Part shown: positions 8,028 through 16,095 of the stretch, piece by piece
How the letters are laid out: each line of letters starts with the position of its first letter
Numbering within the stretch: the stretch's first letter is position 1
Assembly (NCBI GenBank): GCA_964463375.1
Contig: CAYXBQ010000028.1
Location: 1 to 34,493 of the forward strand
DNA from: UMGS1696 sp964463375
GTDB lineage: Bacteria > Bacillota > Clostridia > Oscillospirales > CAG-272
Direction: 5' to 3'
DNA: 34,493 bases
Made by a program: the position numbers and the translations under genes
Notes under the pieces: model-generated
Told to the model about the DNA's origin: nothing
The model's database searches: none
What the model saw: only the letters and a program-made list of their open reading frames with translations

Positions 8028-9482
8028 TTATTCCGTTTCGGCAGTCATAGTCTCGCCGTTTTCCCATTGGATCTGTATGCAGCCATCGCTATAGCACAGC
8101 AGACCGGTGGTGAGCTGTTCTCCGGTAGTATAGTCGGACTTATCTACATACAGCTGGTTTTCTGTATCCATACGCAGGGCGTAGTCAAATTTTCCTCGAT
8201 CCGCTAAGGTGTAGCTGGCACCGTTTGCGTAGTCGCAGATGGTGATGCGGCTGTCGATCATGCCAAAGCCAAAGTTGGCGGTGACACACAGCTCCGGCAG
8301 ACCATCTCCGGTCAGGTCACAAAAGTACGCATTCCAGATGGGTGTGCCGCTGACCAAAATCGTGTGGCCTTTGATATCGGCAAGATCCTTGGTCACCACG
8401 ATCTGATCACCGGTATACAGGAAGGTCTCGCCGGGAAAGGCAGGCAGCGTGGTGGTCAGGCCTTGGTACATATCGCCTGTATCGGTCAGGTAGTCGAACC
8501 ATTGGATGGACTCATTGGTCAGTGCGTCGTCTTCGGCATCATCGGCTGGGGCAGGATCGGTCAAAAAGCATAGTCCCACGATCACGCAGGCCACCAATGC
8601 TATTCCCACGATCCAAAACGCCGGTTTTCGATAGTGTAGCACCGAGCGCACACGGGCTTTTACGTCGATCTCGCCAAAGGCAATGGGGCAGGCAGTGATG
8701 GTGCGGCGGGGGGCACTACAGGTCACAAGGGCCTGGGTATAATCGGCACGCTCGTCCGGGGTCAGACTGCGGATCACCTTTTCGTCGCAGGCCAGCTCGA
8801 TGTCCCGGCACAGCAGGATATACGCCACCCACAAAAGCGGATGGAACCAATACACGGACAGCAGCACAAACCCCAGCAGCTTCCACCAATGGTCCTTGCG
8901 GTGGATATGCGCCTGTTCATGGGCAAGCACCGAGGGCAGCGTTTTGTCGTCCAGGCTGTAGGGGATGTAGATCTTCGGGCGGCAGATACCCATGACAAAG
9001 GGGGAGTCGATGTGTTCGCTTTGGTAGATATTGTCCCGCAGTCGAACGGCAGTACGCAGCTTGTGTTGCAGACGACCATAGCGAATCACCGTATATAGTA
9101 GCAGGATCGCCATACCCATGAGCCATACCGCCGTGCAGACTGCCACACCCACCTGCCACGGATCGATGCTGTCTCCCACCATGGGGGTATTCGTATGTTG
9201 GATCAGGGGATCGACCATGGCGTTGATGACGGGAATGCCGCTGTCGATCGCCGGTTCATCTGCCAGCACGATCGATGGGGGAATGGTCTGGGTGCTGGGG
9301 ATCAGGCTCCAGGGGCTTTCCAGCGCAAGGGGACAGAGCAGCCGCAGTGCCACCATCCCCCACAGGATACACCGGGTCCACTTGGGAGCTTTGGACAGCA
9401 GCAGCCGCACCAGCAGTACCGCCAGCACCAGCCAGCCCGCCGTGATGCTCCGGTTCACCAGCTGCAAAAAGAATGTGGTCAT
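8028..9482 (-). CDS. M56-family (BlaR1/MecR1-like) membrane metalloprotease with non-PBP C-terminal domain
   Basis: A 484-residue protein. Membrane helices near residues 10-30, 36-55, 113-135 and 203-225 surround a cytoplasmic zinc protease site HEQAH (188-192), with the third ligand Glu229 in DIELACDE. Another membrane segment at about 289-307 leads to an extracellular C-terminal domain. In BlaR1/MecR1 the protease cleaves the BlaI/MecI repressor when an outer penicillin-binding domain is acylated. Here residues 311-484 show no SxxK transpeptidase motif; they resemble a repeat-type domain with DLTGDGLPELCV (FG-GAP/VCBS-like), so the signal is probably not a beta-lactam. The ATG overlaps the stop of the upstream blaI-like gene by 4 nt. 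Low membrane-boundary precision. Confidence 0.88.
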   Translation of the reverse strand: MTTFFLQLVNRSITAGWLVLAVLLVRLLLSKAPKWTRCILWGMVALRLLCPLALESPWSLIPSTQTIPPSIVLADEPAIDSGIPVINAMVDPLIQHTNTPMVGDSIDPWQVGVAVCTAVWLMGMAILLLYTVIRYGRLQHKLRTAVRLRDNIYQSEHIDSPFVMGICRPKIYIPYSLDDKTLPSVLAHEQAHIHRKDHWWKLLGFVLLSVYWFHPLLWVAYILLCRDIELACDEKVIRSLTPDERADYTQALVTCSAPRRTITACPIAFGEIDVKARVRSVLHYRKPAFWIVGIALVACVIVGLCFLTDPAPADDAEDDALTNESIQWFDYLTDTGDMYQGLTTTLPAFPGETFLYTGDQIVVTKDLADIKGHTILVSGTPIWNAYFCDLTGDGLPELCVTANFGFGMIDSRITICDYANGASYTLADRGKFDYALRMDTENQLYVDKSDYTTGEQLTTGLLCYSDGCIQIQWENGETMTAETE

Positions 9483-9850
9483 GGCTGTTCCCCCTGCCGG
9501 ATCCGGTCGATCATGTCCTGCACCTCTGCCAGTTCTGCTGCGGACAAGGACTTGTGGCGGGAAAAGGCAGCCAAAAACGCCGGCAGAGAGCCTTCGAACC
9601 GCTTTTCCACCAGTTCATCGATCTCGTGGGTCTGTGCCTCCTCTTTGGAGAACACCGCTGTGATGACCCCGTTTTCGTTCCGCAGTACCCCACGCTCCAC
9701 CAATCGCTTGATGACGGTATAGGTCGTGGTGCGTTTCCAGCCCAGCTTTTCCTGGCACAGCTTGACGATCTCCGGGCTTGTGATGGGTTCATGCGCCCAC
9801 AGCACCAGGCAAAATTGGTATTCACTTTCGTAGATCTTCGGCATTTCCAT
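9479..9850 (-). CDS. BlaI/MecI-family transcriptional repressor
   Basis: A 123-residue winged-helix repressor: MPKIYESEYQFCLVLW then SPEIVKLCQEKLGWKRTTTYTVIKRLVERGVLRNE is the classic BlaI N-terminal DNA-binding domain, with the TTTYTVIKRL recognition helix. A C-terminal helical dimerisation region (HEIDELVEKRFEGSLPAFLAAF) holds the site usually cut by the partner protease. The start at 9850 is chosen because AGGAGG lies 8 nt upstream; the in-frame ATG at 9883 has no ribosome site. It overlaps the M56 gene by 4 nt. Three GTCTA-N6-TAGAC type sites lie upstream, consistent with autorepression. No beta-lactamase gene lies within this window, so the regulon lies elsewhere or is the pair itself. 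Confidence 0.93.
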   Translation of the reverse strand: MEMPKIYESEYQFCLVLWAHEPITSPEIVKLCQEKLGWKRTTTYTVIKRLVERGVLRNENGVITAVFSKEEAQTHEIDELVEKRFEGSLPAFLAAFSRHKSLSAAELAEVQDMIDRIRQGEQP

Positions 9851-9890
9851 GTGGTTTTCCTCCTGTGTGGTTGGCGAATGCATTAAGCCT

Positions 9891-9950
9891 GTCTAATGCG
9901 TTTGACTTGTCTAACGCATTAGACGTTATGTATAGTCTATCACAGTAGAC
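9891..9950 (-). promoter_or_regulatory. Triple BlaI-type operator
   Basis: Three 16-bp sites share GTCTA-N6-TAGAC: 9891-9906 (right half imperfect, TTGAC), 9909-9924 (GTCTAACGCATTAGAC) and 9935-9950 (GTCTATCACAGTAGAC). Their starts are 18 and 26 bp apart. They fill the region just upstream of the repressor start, where the minus-strand promoter must lie (a TATACAT -10-like element sits at about 9928-9934). Confidence 0.75.
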
Positions 9951-9984
9951 AAGAAATTGCAATAGGGTTCACAGAATTGTTACA

Positions 9985-10026
9985 AAGAAAAAGCCGCCGT
10001 ACCGCTATACAGCAGGTACGACGGCT
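9985..10026 (-). terminator. Terminator of the nucleotidyltransferase-Nudix operon
   Basis: On the minus strand, AGCCGTCGTACC pairs with GGTACGGCGGCT (one mismatch) around an 11-nt loop and is followed by TTTTTCTTT. It lies 7 nt past the stop of the Nudix gene. Confidence 0.88.
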
Positions 10027-10032
10027 ATTGGT

Positions 10033-10515
10033 TTATAGAATGCGGCAATAGGCATCCAATGCTTTGTAATCCCGCAGGTAGGAGCCACGCTTCATTTCGT
10101 CGTAGGCATATTCCTGGTGCTTCGAGAACAGCGTCACGGCTTCTTCCAGCGGGAGCCAGCGTGGTTCCAGCCCCACTTCCCTTTCCCGTGCCGTCAGGAA
10201 GCGTTCGGTCTCGCCGGTGATCTGGCAGACAAAATAATGGGTGTTAAACAGCCAATCCTCGTAATATTCGTATATCGTTGCATATAGCTGCCCCACCTGG
10301 ACCAGATAGCCGGTCTCCTCTGCCAATTCTCTCCGACAGCAATCCGCTTTGGTTTCTGCACCTTCCAGACCACCGCCGGGAGTGAACAATTGATCGGTGT
10401 TCGTTTCGTAGGTTAGTAAGATCCTGTCATCCTGCACCACGATGCCACGGCACGCCACACGGGTCTTGTCGTATGCCGGAAAGCGGTTGTCGCCGTAAAT
10501 AGAGATCGTTTCCAT
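10033..10515 (-). CDS. Nudix hydrolase
   Basis: A 160-residue Nudix-fold pyrophosphohydrolase. The Nudix box reads GGLEGAETKADCCR then RELAEETGY (residues ~48-70), matching G-x5-E-x7-REUxEExGU with all catalytic Glu residues present. The preceding beta strands (ACRGIVVQDDRILLTYE) are typical. Substrates of this branch range from nucleotide sugars to oxidised nucleotides and cannot be told from sequence. ATG 10515 follows GAGGAGGAAAGT and lies 10 nt after the stop of the upstream mutT-like gene. The frame stays open further upstream, but that part is antisense-type shadow of the mutT gene in another frame and is not a fusion. Confidence 0.92.
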   Translation of the reverse strand: METISIYGDNRFPAYDKTRVACRGIVVQDDRILLTYETNTDQLFTPGGGLEGAETKADCCRRELAEETGYLVQVGQLYATIYEYYEDWLFNTHYFVCQITGETERFLTAREREVGLEPRWLPLEEAVTLFSKHQEYAYDEMKRGSYLRDYKALDAYCRIL

Positions 10516-10525
10516 ACTTTCCTCC

Positions 10526-10918
10526 TCAGTTGTGCAGTCCTTGGGCGATCGTGTCCAGGAGCAGTCTGTCAGCCGGGAGCCAATCCACGCTGTGCAGTTC
10601 TTTCGCCCGCAGCCAACGGCAGTCCTGTGCTTCCCGCAGCACCAGTTCACCGGATACAATGGTACACCAGAAGCATTCCATGGACAAATGGAAGGTGGGA
10701 TAGTCGTACTCGATGCAGCCGATCCGCTGTCCCACCCGGATCTGGGTATCCAGCTCTTCCCGAATCTCCCGTGCCAGAGCTTGCTTTGGAGTCTCGCCAG
10801 CCTCGATCTTGCCACCGGGAAACTCCCACTGTCCCTTGTATTCCCCATATCCACGGGCGGTTGCGAACACGGCATCCCCCTCCCGGATCACAGCAGCGAC
10901 TACTTGTATGGTTTTCAT
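10526..10918 (-). CDS. MutT-type Nudix hydrolase (8-oxo-dGTP diphosphatase-like)
   Basis: A 130-residue protein with the compact MutT layout: KTIQVVAAVI opening strand, KGQWEFPGGKIEAGET substrate loop, and Nudix box GKIEAGETPKQALA then REIREELDT (residues ~35-57). The usual Gly of the EExG end is Asp, a change common in clostridial MutT proteins. MutT enzymes cleave 8-oxo-dGTP to the monophosphate and so prevent A:T to C:G mutations; the WEFPGGK motif favours this role over other Nudix activities. AAGGAG precedes the ATG at 10918. It is the middle gene of a three-gene operon beginning with a nucleotidyltransferase gene that ends 9 nt upstream. Confidence 0.92.
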   Translation of the reverse strand: MKTIQVVAAVIREGDAVFATARGYGEYKGQWEFPGGKIEAGETPKQALAREIREELDTQIRVGQRIGCIEYDYPTFHLSMECFWCTIVSGELVLREAQDCRWLRAKELHSVDWLPADRLLLDTIAQGLHN

Positions 10919-10927
10919 ATGGTCTCC

Positions 10928-11695
10928 TTATCGTTTTTCTTCCAGTTCTCTCCCTAGCACATCCGCAAACTGCTGTACCGGTGTCATCAGCGTCTCTGCA
11001 TAGTCCATGGTCGTTGCGTCTTTTTTCCACCGCAGGGGATCCAGCCGCACACGGAGTGCTGCTTCAAGTGCCGCCCGGTCGGGGCAGAGTTCGTTTTCCA
11101 GTGCCCATTTGGCGGCGGCTGTTTTGGCGATGATCTTGCCGGTACGCAGGGTGTACAAACACCGGGCGATGTCCAGCAGCCAGCCATAGGCGTACAAGCT
11201 ACGGCTCCCCTGTCCATACTGCCGGATCGTTTCGTAGTGCCGCTGTACGTCGGTATACAGCTGGACAAACGTGGGGGCTGTCAGCTGCGCACGAATGTCC
11301 GGGCCCGCCAAGAGTACACCGCTGTCCAGCAGTTCTGCCATGCAAAGGCTGTCGAAGACATAGTGGTCGGTGATCCGTTGGCCGCTGGTCCCCCAATAGA
11401 TAACCTTATCGGGTTCACCGGTGCAAAAGGCGTGCCGTGTCAGCATTCCCCCCTCGAAAGAGCGGTAGTACGGGTTGTCCGGTTCGGCAGCCAACATGGT
11501 TTGCCGCAGGTCAACGAGGGTCTTTGCCTGGGTCGCGGTGATCGGGATCTCGGTCAGCACCAGCAGATCGATGTCGCTCCAGCCCAGTCGAAAATCGGCC
11601 AGCGGTACGGAGCCATATAGGTAGATAGACGGCTGCTGTGGTGCCAGAATGGTGGTCAGGCGTTCGGTCATGGTGCGGATCGCTTGGTGGAGCAT
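10928..11695 (-). CDS. Nucleotidyltransferase, aminoglycoside-adenylyltransferase-like
   Basis: A 255-residue protein with a pol-beta-type nucleotidyltransferase core at the N-terminus: LYGSVPLADFRLGWSDIDLL gives the GS motif (28-29) and the metal-binding D-x-D (41-43). The remainder is helical (RSLYAYGWLLDIARCLYTLRTGKIIAKTAAAKWALE), matching the C-terminal domain that follows this core in AadA/ANT(9)-type enzymes. Such proteins transfer AMP from ATP to an aminoglycoside, but many clostridial homologues have unknown substrates, so resistance is not assured. The start at 11695 is set by GGAAAGGATC upstream; the longer frame begins upstream of the promoter. It is first gene of the operon with two Nudix hydrolases. 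Confidence 0.82.
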   Translation of the reverse strand: MLHQAIRTMTERLTTILAPQQPSIYLYGSVPLADFRLGWSDIDLLVLTEIPITATQAKTLVDLRQTMLAAEPDNPYYRSFEGGMLTRHAFCTGEPDKVIYWGTSGQRITDHYVFDSLCMAELLDSGVLLAGPDIRAQLTAPTFVQLYTDVQRHYETIRQYGQGSRSLYAYGWLLDIARCLYTLRTGKIIAKTAAAKWALENELCPDRAALEAALRVRLDPLRWKKDATTMDYAETLMTPVQQFADVLGRELEEKR

Positions 11696-11729
11696 AGGAA
11701 GATCCTTTCCTGCGTGTTTTGTGTATCTC

Positions 11730-11758
11730 ATTATAGCACAATTTTGCGGGATTTGCAA
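11730..11758 (-). promoter_or_regulatory. Promoter of the nucleotidyltransferase-Nudix operon
   Basis: Minus-strand TTGCAA (11753-11758), 17-bp spacer, TATAAT (11730-11735). The leader to the ATG at 11695 is about 30 nt. Confidence 0.82.
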
Positions 11759-11771
11759 TGGTCTGCGCATT

Positions 11772-11805
11772 AAAAAGAACCATGTACACGGTCGCACATG
11801 GTCCT
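11772..11805 (-). terminator. Terminator of the SLH surface-protein gene
   Basis: On the minus strand, GGACCATGT pairs with ACATGGTTC (one G-U) and is followed by TTTTTAA, 14 nt after the stop of the surface-protein gene. Confidence 0.85.
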
Positions 11806-11818
11806 TTGTATTTTTGGA

Positions 11819-14395
11819 TTATGCGTAGAAGTCCAGCAGCACCATGGCAACCAGCGCACGAGTGGCGTTATCCTTGGGCAGGATGTTGCCGTCGATATTC
11901 TCGATCAAACCGGCACCGCACGCCCACTGCATAGCGGGGATGGCGTATTCTGCAATATCTGCGAAATCTTCGCAACTGAGAATATTTGTATCCTCGCCAA
12001 TGCTCAGGTCGTAGCCTAAGAATTCTGCATACCGGAAGAAGATCGTCACAAGCTGTTCTCTGGTGAGCAAGCTTTCCGGTGCAAATTCGTTTTCGGTAAT
12101 GCCGTTGATCAGACCAATGGACTTTGCCCATACCACGGCATTGTGATACCATGCATCTTCCGCTACGTCCACGAACGGATTTGCTTCATCCATCACAGGC
12201 GAACCGGCGGCACGGTACAGAACCGTTACCAACATACCTCTGGTCAGACCTTCATCCGGTGCAAAGGTATCGTTGGACATACCGTTCATGTAGCCGTTTT
12301 CGTAGACGAATTTGATTGCATCATAGAATGCATCGGATTCCGTTACATCAGAGAAGGGGTTGTTCCACGGCTCTGCGACAGGTTCGGTTTCTTCCGGCTC
12401 CGGTTCTACTTCCACAGGCTCATCTTTCTTTTTGTTAGCGGCAACGATCTTGTCGATCAGCTCCCAGCCTTGCCACGTGGGGAGGAAACTGCTGGACTGG
12501 GGACTGCTGGACTTGATCTGCCACTGGGCATACACGGTGGTGTCCACTACGAATACCGTGTCGGTGGTGATCATTTCGCCATTCTCGGTGAACCAACCGA
12601 GGAAGTTGTAGTCTTGGCGGATGGGCGTGGGCAGTGTGGGCAGCTTGCCGTTCTCATCCGTGGCCATGGTTTTGGTGTCCACGGTGCCTTCGGTGGCATC
12701 AAAGGTGATGGTGACGGCGTAGGTGATCGGCGCCCATCCGGCATAGAGAGTGTAGGTGCCGTAGTCACTATTCAATTTGCCCGTCACATTGAAGCTTGCA
12801 TCGTTTTCCCCGTCCGTTTTGTTGGGGTCCCATTTTTCCGTGCAAGCGCTGTCCTTATACCAACCGGTAAACCGATAGTCGTCCTTTGTGAGCGTAGGAA
12901 GGGTGATCTTGCCTCCGCCACAGGTGTAAACATCCTGATTTTGGGTCGTACCGGCAAGGGTCTGGGCGTACATAGTGCCACCATCCATAAAGGTGACAAG
13001 CTTGCCGATAATATAGCCGAGAGACTGTTTGCCTTTCTCAATACCGTCATAAAACAGTGCACTGCCGGTCATGGAGCTGTTCTTGATCGTTTTTCCAATG
13101 ATCGCAACACCCTGCACACTGCCACCTTTGGCATCGAACTGACCGTACCCGGCTATGTAAATGCTCTCACCACAGTTGGGCTTAGCCGTACAGTCGGAGA
13201 TGGCACTTCCCTCTTCTATGATAACATGACCAACATCACCACGACCAATGTACATACCTCCGCCGCTACCAGCGCCCCACGAGCTGTCGTAGTCAGCAGT
13301 TGCCACGCAACCGGAGATGGTGCTGCCACTCTTCATAATAAACATTTCTCGGCTAATTTCTGATTCAGTAATAACACCACCGCCTTTCATGGCAATACAG
13401 CCGGTGATGGAGCTGTTCTCCATCACAAAGTTACAATTGTTAGCAACACCTCCGCCATCGTTGCCTACTGCACATTGGGATACAGTGCTGTTCTTCATAT
13501 AAACACCACCACTAAAGGAGACGGAAGTATAAATTCCACCGCCATTGTCGGTTGCAGTGCAGCCGATAATCCTGCTGTCGGTCATATTGAATTCGGAGTT
13601 TCTGGACACGTACACTCCGCCGCCGCTTTTGGCTTTGCAGCCAATGATACTGCCACCGGTCATATTGAAGATGGTATCCATCGGATCTTCACCGCTCCGT
13701 CCGCCTGCCACAAATACTCCACCGCCATAAGCAATACTTCTATCAACTTTACAGCCTACGATGCTGCCGCCGGTCATGGTAAATGTCGCTTTACAGCCCA
13801 CAAATACGCCGCCGCCGTCATATTCATAATATCCACCAAGGTCTACAGCGGTTCCGGTGCCACCGGTAATGATACCGCCGGTGATAGCCGTAGTGCCGGA
13901 TTCTTCCATGTCAGGCGTGTACAGCGTGAAGTCCCCGGCATCGGGTCCTGCGGTATAGCTGTAGCCGTTTTCGGTGTGGGATGCGCTATCTGTAAGCGTA
14001 AAGTAGGCATCGCTGTTCACCACGATAACACTGCCGGAACTTGCGCTGTTTTCATATTTCAGCACGTGACCGCAAAGGTCTAGGGTAATGGGAGCATCCG
14101 CCGTGCCACCATCGATGATGATCGGCGCACCCACGGTCACGTCGGAACCTAATTTGTAAGCTCCGTTGGTAAGAACATAGCCCTCAACACTCTGGTTAAA
14201 GAAATCACCTGGTGATGCAGCATCCTCACCCACATCCACCGTGACCGAAGTGATATTCACCGCCGTACTGTCGCACAGTAGCTTTCCGTCTGCATCGATG
14301 GTGAGGATCGCCACTTCTCCATCCGCCAACACCACGCACGGCAGCAGCACCACCATGCACAGCGTCAGCAGGATATAGCATATTCGTTTTTTCAT
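11819..14395 (-). CDS. Secreted surface protein: beta-helix, InlB-type repeats and three SLH domains
   Basis: An 858-residue exported protein. It has a signal peptide (MKKRICYILLTLCMVVLLPCVVLADG), then degenerate repeats with GGG-x-Y/F and 'MTxSxIxGCxA' rhythm (about 160-430) that predict a right-handed parallel beta-helix. Two InlB/Listeria-Bacteroides type repeats follow (YRFTGWYKD... and YNFLGWFTENGE... ending YAQWQ; about 515-635), then an acidic Pro/Glu linker (EPVEVEPEPEETEP) and three C-terminal SLH domains (679-731, 739-793, 809-858). SLH domains bind secondary wall polymer, so the protein is probably anchored non-covalently and displays the helix outward; no LPxTG is present. It is monocistronic with its own consensus promoter and terminator. 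The role (adhesion or glycan binding) is inference only. Confidence 0.93.
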   Translation of the reverse strand: MKKRICYILLTLCMVVLLPCVVLADGEVAILTIDADGKLLCDSTAVNITSVTVDVGEDAASPGDFFNQSVEGYVLTNGAYKLGSDVTVGAPIIIDGGTADAPITLDLCGHVLKYENSASSGSVIVVNSDAYFTLTDSASHTENGYSYTAGPDAGDFTLYTPDMEESGTTAITGGIITGGTGTAVDLGGYYEYDGGGVFVGCKATFTMTGGSIVGCKVDRSIAYGGGVFVAGGRSGEDPMDTIFNMTGGSIIGCKAKSGGGVYVSRNSEFNMTDSRIIGCTATDNGGGIYTSVSFSGGVYMKNSTVSQCAVGNDGGGVANNCNFVMENSSITGCIAMKGGGVITESEISREMFIMKSGSTISGCVATADYDSSWGAGSGGGMYIGRGDVGHVIIEEGSAISDCTAKPNCGESIYIAGYGQFDAKGGSVQGVAIIGKTIKNSSMTGSALFYDGIEKGKQSLGYIIGKLVTFMDGGTMYAQTLAGTTQNQDVYTCGGGKITLPTLTKDDYRFTGWYKDSACTEKWDPNKTDGENDASFNVTGKLNSDYGTYTLYAGWAPITYAVTITFDATEGTVDTKTMATDENGKLPTLPTPIRQDYNFLGWFTENGEMITTDTVFVVDTTVYAQWQIKSSSPQSSSFLPTWQGWELIDKIVAANKKKDEPVEVEPEPEETEPVAEPWNNPFSDVTESDAFYDAIKFVYENGYMNGMSNDTFAPDEGLTRGMLVTVLYRAAGSPVMDEANPFVDVAEDAWYHNAVVWAKSIGLINGITENEFAPESLLTREQLVTIFFRYAEFLGYDLSIGEDTNILSCEDFADIAEYAIPAMQWACGAGLIENIDGNILPKDNATRALVAMVLLDFYA

Positions 14396-14421
14396 TCATT
14401 CGCACCTCGCTTTCTTCCATT

Positions 14422-14450
14422 ATTATACACCAAATAAAACGTTTTGTCAA
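14422..14450 (-). promoter_or_regulatory. Promoter of the SLH surface-protein gene
   Basis: Minus-strand TTGACA (14445-14450), 17-bp spacer, TATAAT (14422-14427): perfect consensus, with a leader of about 20 nt carrying GCGAGGTG as ribosome site. It implies strong expression. Confidence 0.88.
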
Positions 14451-14490
14451 CGGGATTCTAAAAAAATGTGGCAATATTTTCAAATTCTAC

Positions 14491-14529
14491 CAAAAGAACA
14501 CTTCCTAAAGTAGCTTTAAGAAGTGTTCA
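14491..14529 (-). terminator. Terminator after lysS
   Basis: On the minus strand a near-perfect hairpin (GAACACTTC, mismatch, TAAAG, 3-nt loop, then the complement) is followed by TTTTGG. It lies about 25 nt past the lysS stop and upstream of the surface-gene promoter. Confidence 0.85.
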
Positions 14530-14552
14530 TAGGTTTTATGGTCGTGTTTATC

Positions 14553-16073
14553 TCAGTCGAGGGTCTTCATCGTGGGGAACAGCAGTACGTCCCGGATGGC
14601 TGCGGAGTCGGTCAGCAGCATGCACAGTCTGTCGATGCCGTAGCCGATACCGCCTGTGGGGGGCATACCGATCTCCAACGCATTCAGGAAGTCTTCGTCC
14701 GTGTGGTTGGCTTCTTCGTCCCCGGCGGCAAACTGCTTCTCCTGCTCGGCAAAACGGGCTCTCTGGTCGATGGGGTCGTTCAGCTCGGAATAGGCATTGC
14801 ACATTTCCCAACCGTTCATGAACATCTCAAACCGTTCCACATAGTTGGGATCCTCCGGCTTCTTCTTGGTCAGCGGGGAGATCTCTACGGGGTGGTCCAT
14901 CACAAAGGTGGGCTGGATCAGATGCTCTTCTACGAATGTCTCAAAGAACAGGTTCAGGATGTCGCCCTTGGTGTGGCGTTCTTCGTATTCTACATGCTTA
15001 TCGTCAGCCACCGCTCTGGCCTCTTCCAGTGTGTGGATCTCGTGGAAGTCTACGCCGGCGTACTGCTTGACGGCATCCACCATGGTGATCCGTGCGAAGG
15101 GCTTGCCCAGATCCATTTCCACGCCGTTGTAGGTGATGGTGGTGGTGCCCAGCACTTCCTTTGCCACGTACCGGAACATATTCTCCGTCAGATCCATCAT
15201 GCCGTGGTAGTCGGTGTAGGCCTGGTACAGCTCCATCAGGGTGAATTCGGGATTGTGGCGGGTGTCCAGACCCTCATTCCGGAACACACGACCGATCTCA
15301 TATACCCGTTCCAGACCACCGACGATCAGCCGCTTCAGGTACAGCTCCAAAGAGATACGCAGCTTCAGATCCTCGTCCAGCGCATTGAAGTGGGTGTTGA
15401 AGGGTCTGGCAGCGGCACCACCGGCGTTGGCGACCAGCATGGGGGTCTCCACTTCCATGAAGCCCTGCTCGTCTAAGAACCGGCGAATGGTGCTGATGAT
15501 CTTGGAACGCTTGATGAAGGTATCCCGGGATTCGGGGTTGGTGATCAGGTCCACGTACCGCTGCCGATACCGCATATCCACATTGGTCAGGCCGTGGAAC
15601 TTTTCCGGCAGGGGCTGCAGGCTCTTGGTCAGCAGGGTCAGCTCTGTAGCGTGCAGGGAGATCTCACCGGTCTTGGTCTTGAACACGGTCCCCTTGACAC
15701 CGATGATGTCGCCGATATCCAGCTTCTTGAAACCGGCGTAGGCTTCTTCGCCGATGGCATCTCTGGCTACATAGATCTGCAAATTGCCGGACAGATCCTG
15801 CACGTGGCAGAAGGACGCCTTGCCCATGATCCGCTTGGACATCATACGACCGGCCACGGACACGTTCTGCCCTTCCAGCTCGTCGTAGTGGTCCCGGATC
15901 TCCTGACCGTGGTGGGTCACATCGTACTTGGTGATCTGGAACGGGTCGGCACCGGCTGCCTGCAGGTCGGCCAGCTTTTCCCGGCGTACTCTCAGCAGCT
16001 CATGCATTTCCTTTTCATTGGTCTCTGCGGCGACCTGCTCCGCATTCCGATTGGTGCTATTTTCGTTTGCCAT
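14553..16073 (-). CDS. lysS: Lysyl-tRNA synthetase, class II
   Basis: Charges tRNA-Lys. The 506-residue protein has the usual order: N-terminal OB-fold anticodon-binding domain (about 55-165, with VSVAGRMMSKRIMGKASF) and a class II catalytic core. Motif 2 is RVFRNEGLDTRHNPEFTLMELYQAY and motif 3 is PTGGIGYGIDRLCMLL near the C-terminus. Length and motif order match bacterial LysS. The start at 16073 (MANENSTNRN) is preferred to an in-frame ATG at 16124 that would overlap greA; an AAAGGC element precedes it. It follows greA by 22 nt, the common greA-lysS pair of Firmicutes, and is terminated by a strong hairpin. Confidence 0.98.
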   Translation of the reverse strand: MANENSTNRNAEQVAAETNEKEMHELLRVRREKLADLQAAGADPFQITKYDVTHHGQEIRDHYDELEGQNVSVAGRMMSKRIMGKASFCHVQDLSGNLQIYVARDAIGEEAYAGFKKLDIGDIIGVKGTVFKTKTGEISLHATELTLLTKSLQPLPEKFHGLTNVDMRYRQRYVDLITNPESRDTFIKRSKIISTIRRFLDEQGFMEVETPMLVANAGGAAARPFNTHFNALDEDLKLRISLELYLKRLIVGGLERVYEIGRVFRNEGLDTRHNPEFTLMELYQAYTDYHGMMDLTENMFRYVAKEVLGTTTITYNGVEMDLGKPFARITMVDAVKQYAGVDFHEIHTLEEARAVADDKHVEYEERHTKGDILNLFFETFVEEHLIQPTFVMDHPVEISPLTKKKPEDPNYVERFEMFMNGWEMCNAYSELNDPIDQRARFAEQEKQFAAGDEEANHTDEDFLNALEIGMPPTGGIGYGIDRLCMLLTDSAAIRDVLLFPTMKTLD

Positions 16074-16095
16074 ATCTTTGTCTGCCTTTCTACTG

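Noticed and set aside
10033..10875. A 280-codon frame suggesting a fused Nudix protein
   Set aside because: Only the last 160 codons are Nudix; the first part overlaps the mutT-like gene in another frame, is rich in shadow-type Ser/Arg/Trp sequence, and a strong ribosome site marks the internal ATG at 10515.
12143..13363. A 406-codon plus-strand frame opposite the SLH surface gene
   Set aside because: It is the antisense shadow of a real gene with signal peptide, repeats and SLH domains; its translation has no domain features and no ribosome site.
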